Of a DNA stretch of 11,311 nucleotides, positions 1 through 6,725 are shown one piece after another. The position numbers and the translations under genes are program-made. The stretch is from Chitinophagales bacterium (GTDB taxonomy: Bacteria; Bacteroidota; Bacteroidia; Chitinophagales; UBA2359): positions 1 to 11,311 of the forward strand of contig JAHDIA010000131.1 of assembly GCA_020631035.1 (NCBI GenBank), in the 5' to 3' direction. The notes under the pieces were generated by a model. It was not told where the DNA came from, searched no databases, and was given only the letters and a program-made list of their open reading frames with translations. Numbering within the stretch: the first letter of the stretch is position 1; each line of letters starts with the position of its first letter.

Positions 1-722
1 CAGATTTGTTTTTAGAAAAATATCCATCAATTGTATTGGTTAAAAGCAAAGACAATGGAGGCTTTGCAAAAGGAAACAATCAAGGGGTAAAAATAGCCAA
101 AGGGAAATATATTTTTTTATTAAACTCAGATACAGAACTCCTCAACAATGTACTAAAACTTAGTTATGATTTTTTAGAAGAAAATCAAACAGTTGGTTTG
201 ATGACAGGGCAGTTACACAATCCTGGTGGCAAGATTCAATAAAATTGTAGAAAATTTAGAACCATAAGTTGGGAATTGCTGGAAATTGTACCGCTATATT
301 TTTTATTGCCAAAAAAGAAACGAGAAAACTTGATGTTGCACCATTATTTTCCACACGATAGGCGAGTGAGCTGTGACTGGGTTTCTGGTGCTTATATGTT
401 TTTTCGGTCAGAAATAATAGAACAATTGCCAGACAAAAAATTAGCAGAAGATTTTTTTATGTATTGTGAAGATGTTTTGTGGTGTTGGCAAATAAAAGAG
501 TTGGGCTATGAAATTGAATTTATACCAGAACCCCAAGTTTTTCACATACATCACGGAAGTGTAAACAAAGAAAAGAAAATAAGAGTTCGAGAAACAGTTA
601 TGAAAAATCATTCTCTTTTTATGAAAAACTATTTTTATCCCAATTGGAAATACTATGTGTTTAGGTCAATTTATTTTTGCAAACAGCATCTCATAATGTT
701 AATAGAACAATTTAAAAAATGA
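1..722 (+). pseudogene. Family 2 glycosyltransferase, 5'-partial, interrupted by in-frame TAA
   Basis: This is a GT-A fold family 2 glycosyltransferase of the rhamnosyltransferase-like type, which would transfer a sugar from an activated donor during polysaccharide assembly at the cytoplasmic face of the inner membrane. The reading frame is already open at position 3, so the true start lies upstream. Visible motifs are DNGGFAKGNNQG (about 54-89), the metal/donor motif LLNSDTE (about 118-138), DWVSGAYMFFRSEI after the stop (about 375-416), and the acceptor-side motif YCEDVLWCWQIKELGY (about 462-509). A TAA at 240-242 interrupts the frame; the same frame continues immediately with NCRKFRTISWELLEI and on to the normal end. 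The usual family context here is GGKIQ followed by a Cys-Arg-rich segment, so a single change such as AAA to TAA would explain the stop. No ATG lies close after the stop, so reinitiation is unlikely. A base-calling error is the main alternative. The 3' end overlaps the next gene by ATGA. Confidence 0.8.
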
Positions 723-1609
723 GTAGGCAGATGAGCAATATACCTCAACCTATTATTATAATGGGAATGCATAGATCTGGAACATCTATCATATCAAGTA
801 TTCTTGAAAATATAGGGCTGTTTATTGGTAATGAGAAACAAGGAGATTTTGAAGCCATCTTTTTTTTAAATATAAACGATGGCTTATTAAAAAAGGCGAA
901 TCTAAGTTGGGACAATCTTGAAGAAGTCCCCATTAAATGGGAGAAACACAACAAAGAGGTCTTGGTAAAAGAAATTAAAGAAAAAATAAATTCAAAACAC
1001 TTTAAACATTTTTTGAAAAAACAAAAAAGCATTGAACAAATTGATGCTTTGTGGGGATGGAAAGATCCTCGCAATACACTAACTTTTGACATTTGGAATG
1101 AAATATTTCCACAAGCCAAGGTTTTACATATTTATAGAAACCCTATAGATGTAGCCAATAGTCTGAGAAAACGCTATTTGGAGAGTTTAGATACAAAAAA
1201 ATACTTGATAAAAACATTGAAAAAAGTACCAAATGTTTTAGCTGAAGTTAGAAAGGAAAGAAGGATTACCAATAATTACAATCCCTCTTTTTTTGTTGAT
1301 ATAGAGTATGGGGTATCTTTGTGGGAAATGTATGTGTCGGAGGCTCTAAGAGTAAAAAGTATATTGCCCTCAGAGCGATATATGGAAGTCAAGTATGAAC
1401 TTTTTTTAGATGCACCAGAAAAGGAACTAAACAAGGTGATTGATTTTATAGGATTGAATTGTAGCAAAGAAAAATTAAACAATAGCCTTGCAGTTTTAAA
1501 TAAATCTAGAAAGTATGCATTTTTAAATAGTCAATACTTGATTAAACAATATCAAAAAATAAAACAAAGGAAGCTGTTAGAAACACTAGGGTATGAGGCT
1601 ATTATATGA
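719..1609 (+). CDS. Sulfotransferase family protein
   Basis: This is probably a PAPS-dependent sulfotransferase that adds sulfate to a sugar hydroxyl; in this context the acceptor is likely a glycan precursor in the cytoplasm. The 5'-phosphosulfate-binding loop is GMHRSGTS at residues 16-23, right after a hydrophobic strand (PIIIM). The 3'-phosphate-binding motif is YRNPIDVANSLRKR at 139-152, preceded by WGWKDPRN (112-119). Near the C-terminus YELFLDAPEKELNKVIDFIGL (226-245) matches the usual YEDL...P...L..FLGL segment. At 296 residues it has the normal length for bacterial members. The start at 719 overlaps the preceding glycosyltransferase stop as ATGA, which suggests translational coupling; an alternative ATG is at 731. 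Members of this fold can also be general P-loop proteins of glycan loci without proven sulfation, so the substrate and even the donor are inferred. Confidence 0.85.
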   Translation: MSRQMSNIPQPIIIMGMHRSGTSIISSILENIGLFIGNEKQGDFEAIFFLNINDGLLKKANLSWDNLEEVPIKWEKHNKEVLVKEIKEKINSKHFKHFLKKQKSIEQIDALWGWKDPRNTLTFDIWNEIFPQAKVLHIYRNPIDVANSLRKRYLESLDTKKYLIKTLKKVPNVLAEVRKERRITNNYNPSFFVDIEYGVSLWEMYVSEALRVKSILPSERYMEVKYELFLDAPEKELNKVIDFIGLNCSKEKLNNSLAVLNKSRKYAFLNSQYLIKQYQKIKQRKLLETLGYEAII

Positions 1610-1657
1610 AGATATGGTCTGGGGAATATTCAATACTAATAGGAAAAATACGTAATT

Positions 1658-2401
1658 ATGATAAGAAAAATTAAAAATAAACTAAGAACACACTTTGGGA
1701 AACCAATGAATGAATACAAAGGTTTGAATTTGCCATTGTTTAGAAACAATCATGATTTAAGTGACAACCAAAAATACTTGGATTCTGCTGTTGAGCAAAT
1801 TAAACATGTAAATGAACATTTTAAATTGGACGAAAATGCTGTTTTCTTTGATTTTGGTTGTGGGCAAGGTCGATTGGTAAATGGATTTGAATATGCCAAA
1901 ATAAATCTAGGAAATTATTATGGAGTAGATACCAATCCCGATTCTATAAGTTGGTGCCAAAAATGGTTGGGGGGATACAATGACAAATATAAATTCATCC
2001 ATGTGCCAGCTTACAATGCTCGGTACAATAACAAAGCGAAAGGACGTGGTAAATTGCCACTTGGGGAGGGACAAGCAGATGTTGTATTCCTAAACTCAGT
2101 CTTTTCTCATATGCTTACGGATGATGTGGAATTTTATCTCGAAGAATTTTATCGGATATTGAAAAATAAAGGGATTGTGTATATGACAGCTTTTGTAGAA
2201 GAAAATGTGCCAGATATGGAAGAAAATCCGCCCAATTATGTTCGGAAATCAGTAGGTGCCTTACATCATGTCAGATATGAAAAAAACTTCTTTTTTCAAT
2301 TGGTTAAAAAACGTGGGTTTAATATTGATAACTTTTATTATCAACAATTTACCAGATCACAACAAAGTATTATTGTTGCAAGAAAAATTGAAGGAAAATG
2401 A
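1658..2401 (+). CDS. Class I SAM-dependent methyltransferase
   Basis: A Rossmann-fold methyltransferase of 247 residues. SAM-binding motif I is FFDFGCGQGR at residues 63-72. The acidic residue expected to bind the ribose is in GVDTNPDSI (89-97). Motif IV is DVVFLNSVFSHML (141-153), and the post-motif strand is FYRILKNKGIVYMTAF (164-179). The layout follows the Methyltransf_11/25 pattern used by many O- and N-methyltransferases of surface glycans. The basic N-terminus (about 15 residues rich in Lys and Arg) could hold the protein near the membrane, but no signal peptide is visible. It lies 48 bases after the sulfotransferase and 128 bases before the P-loop fusion, on the same strand, so methylation of a sugar in the same polysaccharide is the natural reading. 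The acceptor cannot be read from the sequence. A later in-frame Met at residue 17 is a less likely start. Confidence 0.85.
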   Translation: MIRKIKNKLRTHFGKPMNEYKGLNLPLFRNNHDLSDNQKYLDSAVEQIKHVNEHFKLDENAVFFDFGCGQGRLVNGFEYAKINLGNYYGVDTNPDSISWCQKWLGGYNDKYKFIHVPAYNARYNNKAKGRGKLPLGEGQADVVFLNSVFSHMLTDDVEFYLEEFYRILKNKGIVYMTAFVEENVPDMEENPPNYVRKSVGALHHVRYEKNFFFQLVKKRGFNIDNFYYQQFTRSQQSIIVARKIEGK

Positions 2402-2529
2402 TTTGTTCGGAGACAATTTTTGTACCACAAATGAGCTGAGAAGTGCATATATAAGTAGTGTGACATAATTATAGAATGGCTCAAACTACAAAAATTGTTA
2501 TAGAAACTTTTTAGTATAAAAATATTTTT

Positions 2530-3738
2530 ATGGCAAATAATAAAATCAAATTAATTATTGGACCATCTTCATCTGGAAAGTCCACTTTTATTAAAAATGC
2601 ATTTGATAAAAGTGAATTAAATGTGATTATGGCAAATAAGCTGGAGTCTGTAGAGATGCTGGAGCAAGATTGTATTGTACATTACAATACCTTTCGACCA
2701 TACAAAAATACTACTGAAAATATTTCCAATGAGTTTTTGGATGATCCTGCTTTGAAATTGCTCCTAGAACAAAAAGATAATTTGGATATATTTTTCTTGG
2801 TCTTAAATAAATCAAGTTTGCTCAAAAGAATCATTTTGAGAAAAAAAGTAGAGCCATTGTTTAATAGGATTTTTAAGAGGAAATATCCTTCCAATGATAT
2901 ATTTGACTTGGTTTGTCATTTGGATTATGAACAATTTTATGAAAAATGGTTTGACTTTTTTGAAAAACATAGTCTATCTTATAGACTCATTAGTTCTTGT
3001 AATGATGAGTTTAGACAATTATCTGGACTTGAAGAAGCCCGTGAGATTATAAAAGACAATAAAAAAGAAGTTTACTCTAAAGAGGAAGTTCAATCCATTT
3101 TAAAAAGGTATAAGTTTGGTTATCAAAAAATAGATTTGCCTTATGGCTTATCTACCAAAGGAAATAAAAGAGATCAATCATTAGAACTTATTTTTAAAGA
3201 CAATATAAGAGGGAAATCTCTTTTAGATGTAGGATGTGCCTATGGATATTTTTGTTTTGAGGCAGAAAAGAGATATGCAAAAGAGGTCTATGGGACGGAG
3301 TTGAAAACGGAACGATTTGTAGGAGCAAATATCATCAAAGAGGTTATGGGCAGCGATGTGAACTTTTTGGATGTTGATATATTTGAACAAAAATTTGAAA
3401 GGACATTTGATGTTATCATTTTTTTGAATGTCATACATCATTTAAAGTATCCTGTTTATGCACTTAAAGTATTGAGTGATTTGTGCAATGAAAAGTTGAT
3501 TATTGAGTTTCCTACAATCGGAGATAAAAAGTTTCAAGCCAGTTTTAAAGATAAGATGAAAGATAAAAACTTGCCTTTAATAGGAGTGAGTTTGTATGGA
3601 AAGTACGATCAAACCTTTTTATTTAATGATGAGGCTTTAAGACGAATTTTACTAGAACACGACAATTTGTTTAGTAAGGTAGAATTTATGGAATCTCCTT
3701 TTGAAAAAGAACGACGCATTGCTATTTGTTATAAGTAA
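2530..3738 (+). CDS. P-loop NTPase/kinase-like domain fused to SAM methyltransferase
   Basis: A two-domain protein of 402 residues. The N-terminal part (about 1-175) opens with a strand and a Walker A loop, GPSSSGKST (11-19). It continues with a nucleoside/sugar-kinase-like core that includes LDIFFLVLNKSSLLKRIILRKK (85-106), whose basic helix resembles the lid region of small-molecule kinases. The C-terminal part (about 185-400) is a class I methyltransferase: an entry segment YQKIDLPYGLSTKG (198-211) like that of CmoB/DUF1698-type enzymes, motif I LLDVGCAYGYF (231-241), an acidic residue in YGTELK (254-259), motif IV FDVIIFLNVIHHLKYP (293-308) and strand EKLIIEFPTIGD (321-332). It sits inside the glycan cluster, 37 bases before the nucleotide-sugar dehydrogenase. 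A role as a kinase-methyltransferase acting on a glycan or glycolipid end is possible but inferred; the P-loop domain could equally be regulatory. The domain content is well supported; the reaction is unknown. Confidence 0.8.
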   Translation: MANNKIKLIIGPSSSGKSTFIKNAFDKSELNVIMANKLESVEMLEQDCIVHYNTFRPYKNTTENISNEFLDDPALKLLLEQKDNLDIFFLVLNKSSLLKRIILRKKVEPLFNRIFKRKYPSNDIFDLVCHLDYEQFYEKWFDFFEKHSLSYRLISSCNDEFRQLSGLEEAREIIKDNKKEVYSKEEVQSILKRYKFGYQKIDLPYGLSTKGNKRDQSLELIFKDNIRGKSLLDVGCAYGYFCFEAEKRYAKEVYGTELKTERFVGANIIKEVMGSDVNFLDVDIFEQKFERTFDVIIFLNVIHHLKYPVYALKVLSDLCNEKLIIEFPTIGDKKFQASFKDKMKDKNLPLIGVSLYGKYDQTFLFNDEALRRILLEHDNLFSKVEFMESPFEKERRIAICYK

Positions 3739-3775
3739 ATGGTAAGATGAATTTAAACGTTTAAGTATACATAAA

Positions 3776-5092
3776 ATGCAAGCAGACTTGATAATTAGTA
3801 ATGTTTATGAAGATTTGATGGCTAAAAAGACCAAATTAGCTGTATTAGGTCTAGGATATGTTGGTTTACCTGTAGCCCTTGAATTTGCCAAGCATTTTTC
3901 AGTCATTGGTCTAGATATCAATGAAGAGAAAGTGGGACAGATGAAAGAAGGCATTGATCCCAACAATGAACTTACACCTAAAGACTTTGAAAAAAAAGAC
4001 ATTGCTTTTACTACCAATATAGAAGACTTGGCAGAGGCACGCTTTTTTATTGTAGCAGTGCCCACACCTGTGAGTCGTTTCAATGTCCCCAATTTAGCTC
4101 CACTACAAAGTGCCTCCAAAGAATTGGCTAGAGTATTGAAACCAGGAGACATTGTAGTGTATGAATCGACAGTCTATCCAGGTTGTACAGAAGAGGATTG
4201 TGTGCCCATTTTGGAAGAAGGTTCGGGTTTGAAAATGCACACAGATTTTAAGGTAGGTTACTCACCAGAACGCATCAACCCAGGTGATAAAGTACACACT
4301 CTTTCCAACACCGTCAAAATTGTTTCGGGTTGTTGTGATGAATCCTTGGAAGTGATTGCCAATGTTTACGAATGCATCATCGAAGCAGGAGTACACCGTG
4401 CGCCCTCTATCAAAGTAGCGGAAGCTGCCAAAATCATTGAAAATACTCAAAGAGATTTGAACATTGCCTTGATGAATGAATTGTCTATGATATTTGACAA
4501 GGTGGGAATCAATACCATGGACGTGATTGACGCGGCAGGAACCAAGTGGAACTTCCTCAAGTTTTATCCTGGTTTGGTCGGGGGACATTGTATAGGAGTT
4601 GATCCATACTATCTGACCCACAAATCTATTGAGCTGGGCTATACACCCGAAATCATTTTGAGTGGACGTAAGGTCAATGACAATTTGAGTCGCCACGTTG
4701 CCAAAAGAGCTGTTCAGATGATCAGTGGACAAGGAAAAAGCATCAACCAAGCAAAGGTGTTGGTGATGGGCATTACCTTTAAAGAGAATGTAAGCGACAT
4801 CCGAAATTCAAAAGTAGTGGATGTGGTCAAGGAATTGGAAAGTTACAATGTTCAGGTAGACATAAGTGATCCTTTTGCCAATAAGGAAGAGCTAAAAAGA
4901 GAATACGATTTGAGCTTGGTAGATAAAATTGGAGCCAATTATGATTGCATTATTTTGGCAGTCAAACACAAGCAATTCCTAAATTTAGATGAACAGTATT
5001 TTAAAAGTATTTCCAATGGAAAAGGCATTTTAATCGACATTAAAAGTTTGTTGATTGGAGAGGTCAAAGATATGGAATATTGGACATTGTAA
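3776..5092 (+). CDS. UDP-N-acetyl-D-hexosamine 6-dehydrogenase (WbpA/TviB/VipA-type)
   Basis: A nucleotide-sugar dehydrogenase that oxidises C6 of UDP-GlcNAc or UDP-GalNAc to the uronic acid in two NAD+-dependent steps, supplying an acidic precursor for surface polysaccharide. The NAD-binding loop is GLGYVGLP (25-32). ESTVYPGCTEE (130-140) and GYSPERINPGD (161-171) are signatures of the N-acetylhexosamine group, as opposed to UDP-glucose dehydrogenases. The central helix KVAEAAKIIENTQRD (213-227) carries the conserved Lys and Asn. The catalytic cysteine is Cys272 in GGHCIGVDPYYL (269-280), and the C-terminal nucleotide-binding domain has RNSKVVDV (343-350) and DISDPFA (362-368). The length of 438 residues is normal. 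The start at 3776 keeps a short leader ending VYEDLMAKK before the first strand, which resembles related bacteroidete proteins; a second Met lies at 3818. Part of its coding sequence is richer in G+C than the upstream genes. UDP-GlcNAc and UDP-GalNAc cannot be told apart here. Confidence 0.93.
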   Translation: MQADLIISNVYEDLMAKKTKLAVLGLGYVGLPVALEFAKHFSVIGLDINEEKVGQMKEGIDPNNELTPKDFEKKDIAFTTNIEDLAEARFFIVAVPTPVSRFNVPNLAPLQSASKELARVLKPGDIVVYESTVYPGCTEEDCVPILEEGSGLKMHTDFKVGYSPERINPGDKVHTLSNTVKIVSGCCDESLEVIANVYECIIEAGVHRAPSIKVAEAAKIIENTQRDLNIALMNELSMIFDKVGINTMDVIDAAGTKWNFLKFYPGLVGGHCIGVDPYYLTHKSIELGYTPEIILSGRKVNDNLSRHVAKRAVQMISGQGKSINQAKVLVMGITFKENVSDIRNSKVVDVVKELESYNVQVDISDPFANKEELKREYDLSLVDKIGANYDCIILAVKHKQFLNLDEQYFKSISNGKGILIDIKSLLIGEVKDMEYWTL

Positions 5093-5101
5093 AAGTTAAA
5101 T

Positions 5102-5812
5102 ATGTTGGATAGAATTGAAATAGTCAATCAAACCATACAAAAAAAAGGATTTGAAAATTATCTGGAAATAGGGGTGCAGTGGGGAACTATGTTTTTTAAC
5201 ATCCATTGTAAAAACAAAGTCGCCGTAGACCCTGCATTTAAAATCAAGTGGAAGAGTAAATTAAAGCATAAGGTGTTGAATCTTGCTTCTAATGCTCAAT
5301 ACGTTGAACAAACCAGCGACGCTTTTTTTGAAACACAACAAAGCTTGATAAAAGATTTAGGTGGTTTTGATATAGTATTCATAGATGGTTTGCATACCTA
5401 TGAACAAGTTATGAAAGATATACAAAATGCGCTCGCTTGTCTAAAAAAAGATGGAGTCATTTACCTACATGATTGTAACCCACCAAGCAAATATGCTGCT
5501 GTGCCTGCTACATCTATGGACGATTTTAGAAAACAGGCAAAGGAGGCAGGAGAAGATTGGGGGCAGTTTTGGACAGGGGATGTTTGGAAAGCCATAGTTC
5601 ATTTGCGTTCGAGTAGAAGAGATTTAGAGGTAAGGGTTTTCGATTGTGACTTTGGAGTTGGAATGGTTCGTAGAGCCGATAATCCATCTTTGCTCTCTTT
5701 ATCACCTAATGATATTACTCAATTGACCTACGAAGATTTAAAACAAAGAAGAAAAGAGTTTTTATCCTTAACACCTCCTACAGATTTTCAAAATTTTCTA
5801 AATAGAATTTAG
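5102..5812 (+). CDS. Class I SAM-dependent methyltransferase (Methyltransf_24-like)
   Basis: A 236-residue methyltransferase that starts only 9 bases after the dehydrogenase stop. It has the compact arrangement of the Methyltransf_24 family found in many glycan loci: motif I YLEIGVQWGTMF (20-31), the acidic turn VAVDP (40-44), motif IV DIVFIDGLHTYEQVMKDI (90-107), and GVIYLHDCNPP (118-128) with a His-Asp pair that may coordinate metal or act in catalysis. The GDVWKAIVHLR segment (159-169) is also typical of this group. The likely role is methylation of a sugar hydroxyl or amide of the polysaccharide or its nucleotide-sugar precursor; the acceptor is not visible. It is the last + strand gene of the cluster: the next gene is a converging, broken one. 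Its stop codon sits inside a perfect 8-bp inverted repeat (5796-5814). Confidence 0.85.
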   Translation: MLDRIEIVNQTIQKKGFENYLEIGVQWGTMFFNIHCKNKVAVDPAFKIKWKSKLKHKVLNLASNAQYVEQTSDAFFETQQSLIKDLGGFDIVFIDGLHTYEQVMKDIQNALACLKKDGVIYLHDCNPPSKYAAVPATSMDDFRKQAKEAGEDWGQFWTGDVWKAIVHLRSSRRDLEVRVFDCDFGVGMVRRADNPSLLSLSPNDITQLTYEDLKQRRKEFLSLTPPTDFQNFLNRI

Positions 5813-5814
5813 AA
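5796..5814. terminator. Inverted repeat at cluster end, possible weak bidirectional terminator
   Basis: TTCTAAAT (5796-5803), a three-base loop AGA, and ATTTAGAA (5807-5814) form a perfect 8-bp inverted repeat that contains the stop codon of the last methyltransferase gene. It lies between two convergent units, where a terminator would be expected. The stem has only one G:C pair and no T-run follows it, so it is a poor classical intrinsic terminator. It could arise by chance in AT-rich DNA. Confidence 0.25.
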
Positions 5815-5827
5815 CCTGTCTGAAAAC

Positions 5828-6426
5828 CTATTCTGAGTTTGAGGCAGAAGTATTTTGTGCCAGTACAAGGCTCAAAAAACGGACTGGGCTGGCACACCAG
5901 TTATGCAGCGCACGTTCGCTTACTTGAACACTCTCTTTGTCAAATCGCTTGTGAATAGCCATAAAGTTTGGGCTGGTGTACATAAAAATGCAGGGGGCTT
6001 CTTCGTGTAACAATGCCTGCCATTGTTTGTACAACTCGCTACGTTTGCTGGGATCTGGGTAGTAATGGGAGAACCGTTGTCCCACTTCTCTTCTGGTCTA
6101 AATTCATAGGAAAACACAAGTCCACCTTCAGGTGTTTTTTCTACTCTTGGGAGTTCTTTTGCTAGTACGGGAACCAATTGCAAATCATTTCCATAATTGA
6201 GCAAGGATTGAAACATCAAACGTTTGATTTGCCCAGCTCCTGAATCAGTTGTATTGTGTGGATGCAATCCCGTTGGGTCCGACAACTGATGAACAATGAT
6301 TTCATCTTTGTAAACCTTGTTTTGTACAGACTCTTTTCCCCTTGCTTCTCTAATGCAAGAACTGCACAACAACAATAAGTCAAAGAAAATGATTAAAAAG
6401 ACAATATGTGAATTGCTATATTTCAT
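5828..6426 (-). pseudogene. Remnant of ABC transporter solute-binding lipoprotein (SBP family 5)
   Basis: The N-terminal piece (from 6426 down to about 6061) starts with a hydrophobic signal segment and a possible lipidation cysteine at residue 24 (LCSSC). It then reads like the mature N-terminus of a family 5 (peptide/nickel) solute-binding protein, with LHPHNTTDSG (54-63), LVPVLAKELP (84-93) and the family landmark KWDNGSPIT (114-122). At about 6056-6064 the sense switches to another frame, which continues with DPSKRSELYKQWQALLHEEAP, IFMYTSPNFMAIHKRFD and a short tail to a stop at 5828. These are C-terminal landmarks of the same family. Intact members exceed 500 residues, so several hundred central residues covering most of both lobes are missing. 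It cannot make a working binding protein. An intact paralogue may exist elsewhere in the genome. Confidence 0.85.
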
Positions 6427-6725
6427 GATGGTGTGTTGTTAATTTTTAAAAAGAATGAAAAAAGAATGTGTGTTGTTTTACTTGTTAGAATTGCCAATCT
6501 TTGTTCTTGTGTTTCATTGTCTAAAGGGCATTCCTTGCCCAGTCCAAATAATTGAATTTATTTGTTTACTAAATAGGTGTTAAAATTTAAAAAAATGATG
6601 CTTTAAAGTATCTTGATCTTGTCGCAGAACAAACTGTTTACAATAGGGTAGTGTAGGCCATTGCAAAAAAATCACGTCTGATCTCAAACTTTTTTATTTT
6701 TTTCGCATTATTTATTAAAAACAGT
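6427..6725. other. Non-coding gap between divergent pseudogene and epimerase
   Basis: No convincing coding sequence is seen in these 299 bases. Small structures are present. The 10-mer GTGTGTTGTT occurs twice (6431-6440 and 6468-6477), next to two AAAGAATG copies, in what would be the leader of the broken lipoprotein gene. A short hairpin GGGCA-TTCCT-TGCCC is at 6526-6540. TATTTTTT at 6695-6702 differs by one base from the TAnnTTTG -7 consensus and could serve the epimerase, whose ATG is at 6726. None of these is strong evidence of function. Confidence 0.4.

Noticed and set aside
745..1119. Open - strand frame of 124 codons inside the sulfotransferase gene
   Set aside because: Its sequence is the mirror of the sulfotransferase P-loop and following helices; no family features of its own.
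1312..1319. TATCTTTG promoter-like motif
   Set aside because: It lies in the middle of the sulfotransferase coding region on the same strand, with no gene start nearby; likely chance.
2256..2468. Small + strand reading frame overlapping the end of the first methyltransferase
   Set aside because: Most of it is the methyltransferase sequence read in another frame; the unique tail past 2401 is short and shows no domain or plausible start signal.
4262..4750. Long - strand open frame of 162 codons inside the dehydrogenase gene
   Set aside because: It is antisense to well-conserved motifs of the dehydrogenase, including the catalytic cysteine region, and its own sequence shows no recognisable family.
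5811..5828. AGAACCTGTCTGAAAACC looked like an insertion-sequence end
   Set aside because: No inverted partner, no transposase and no target duplication are seen in the window.
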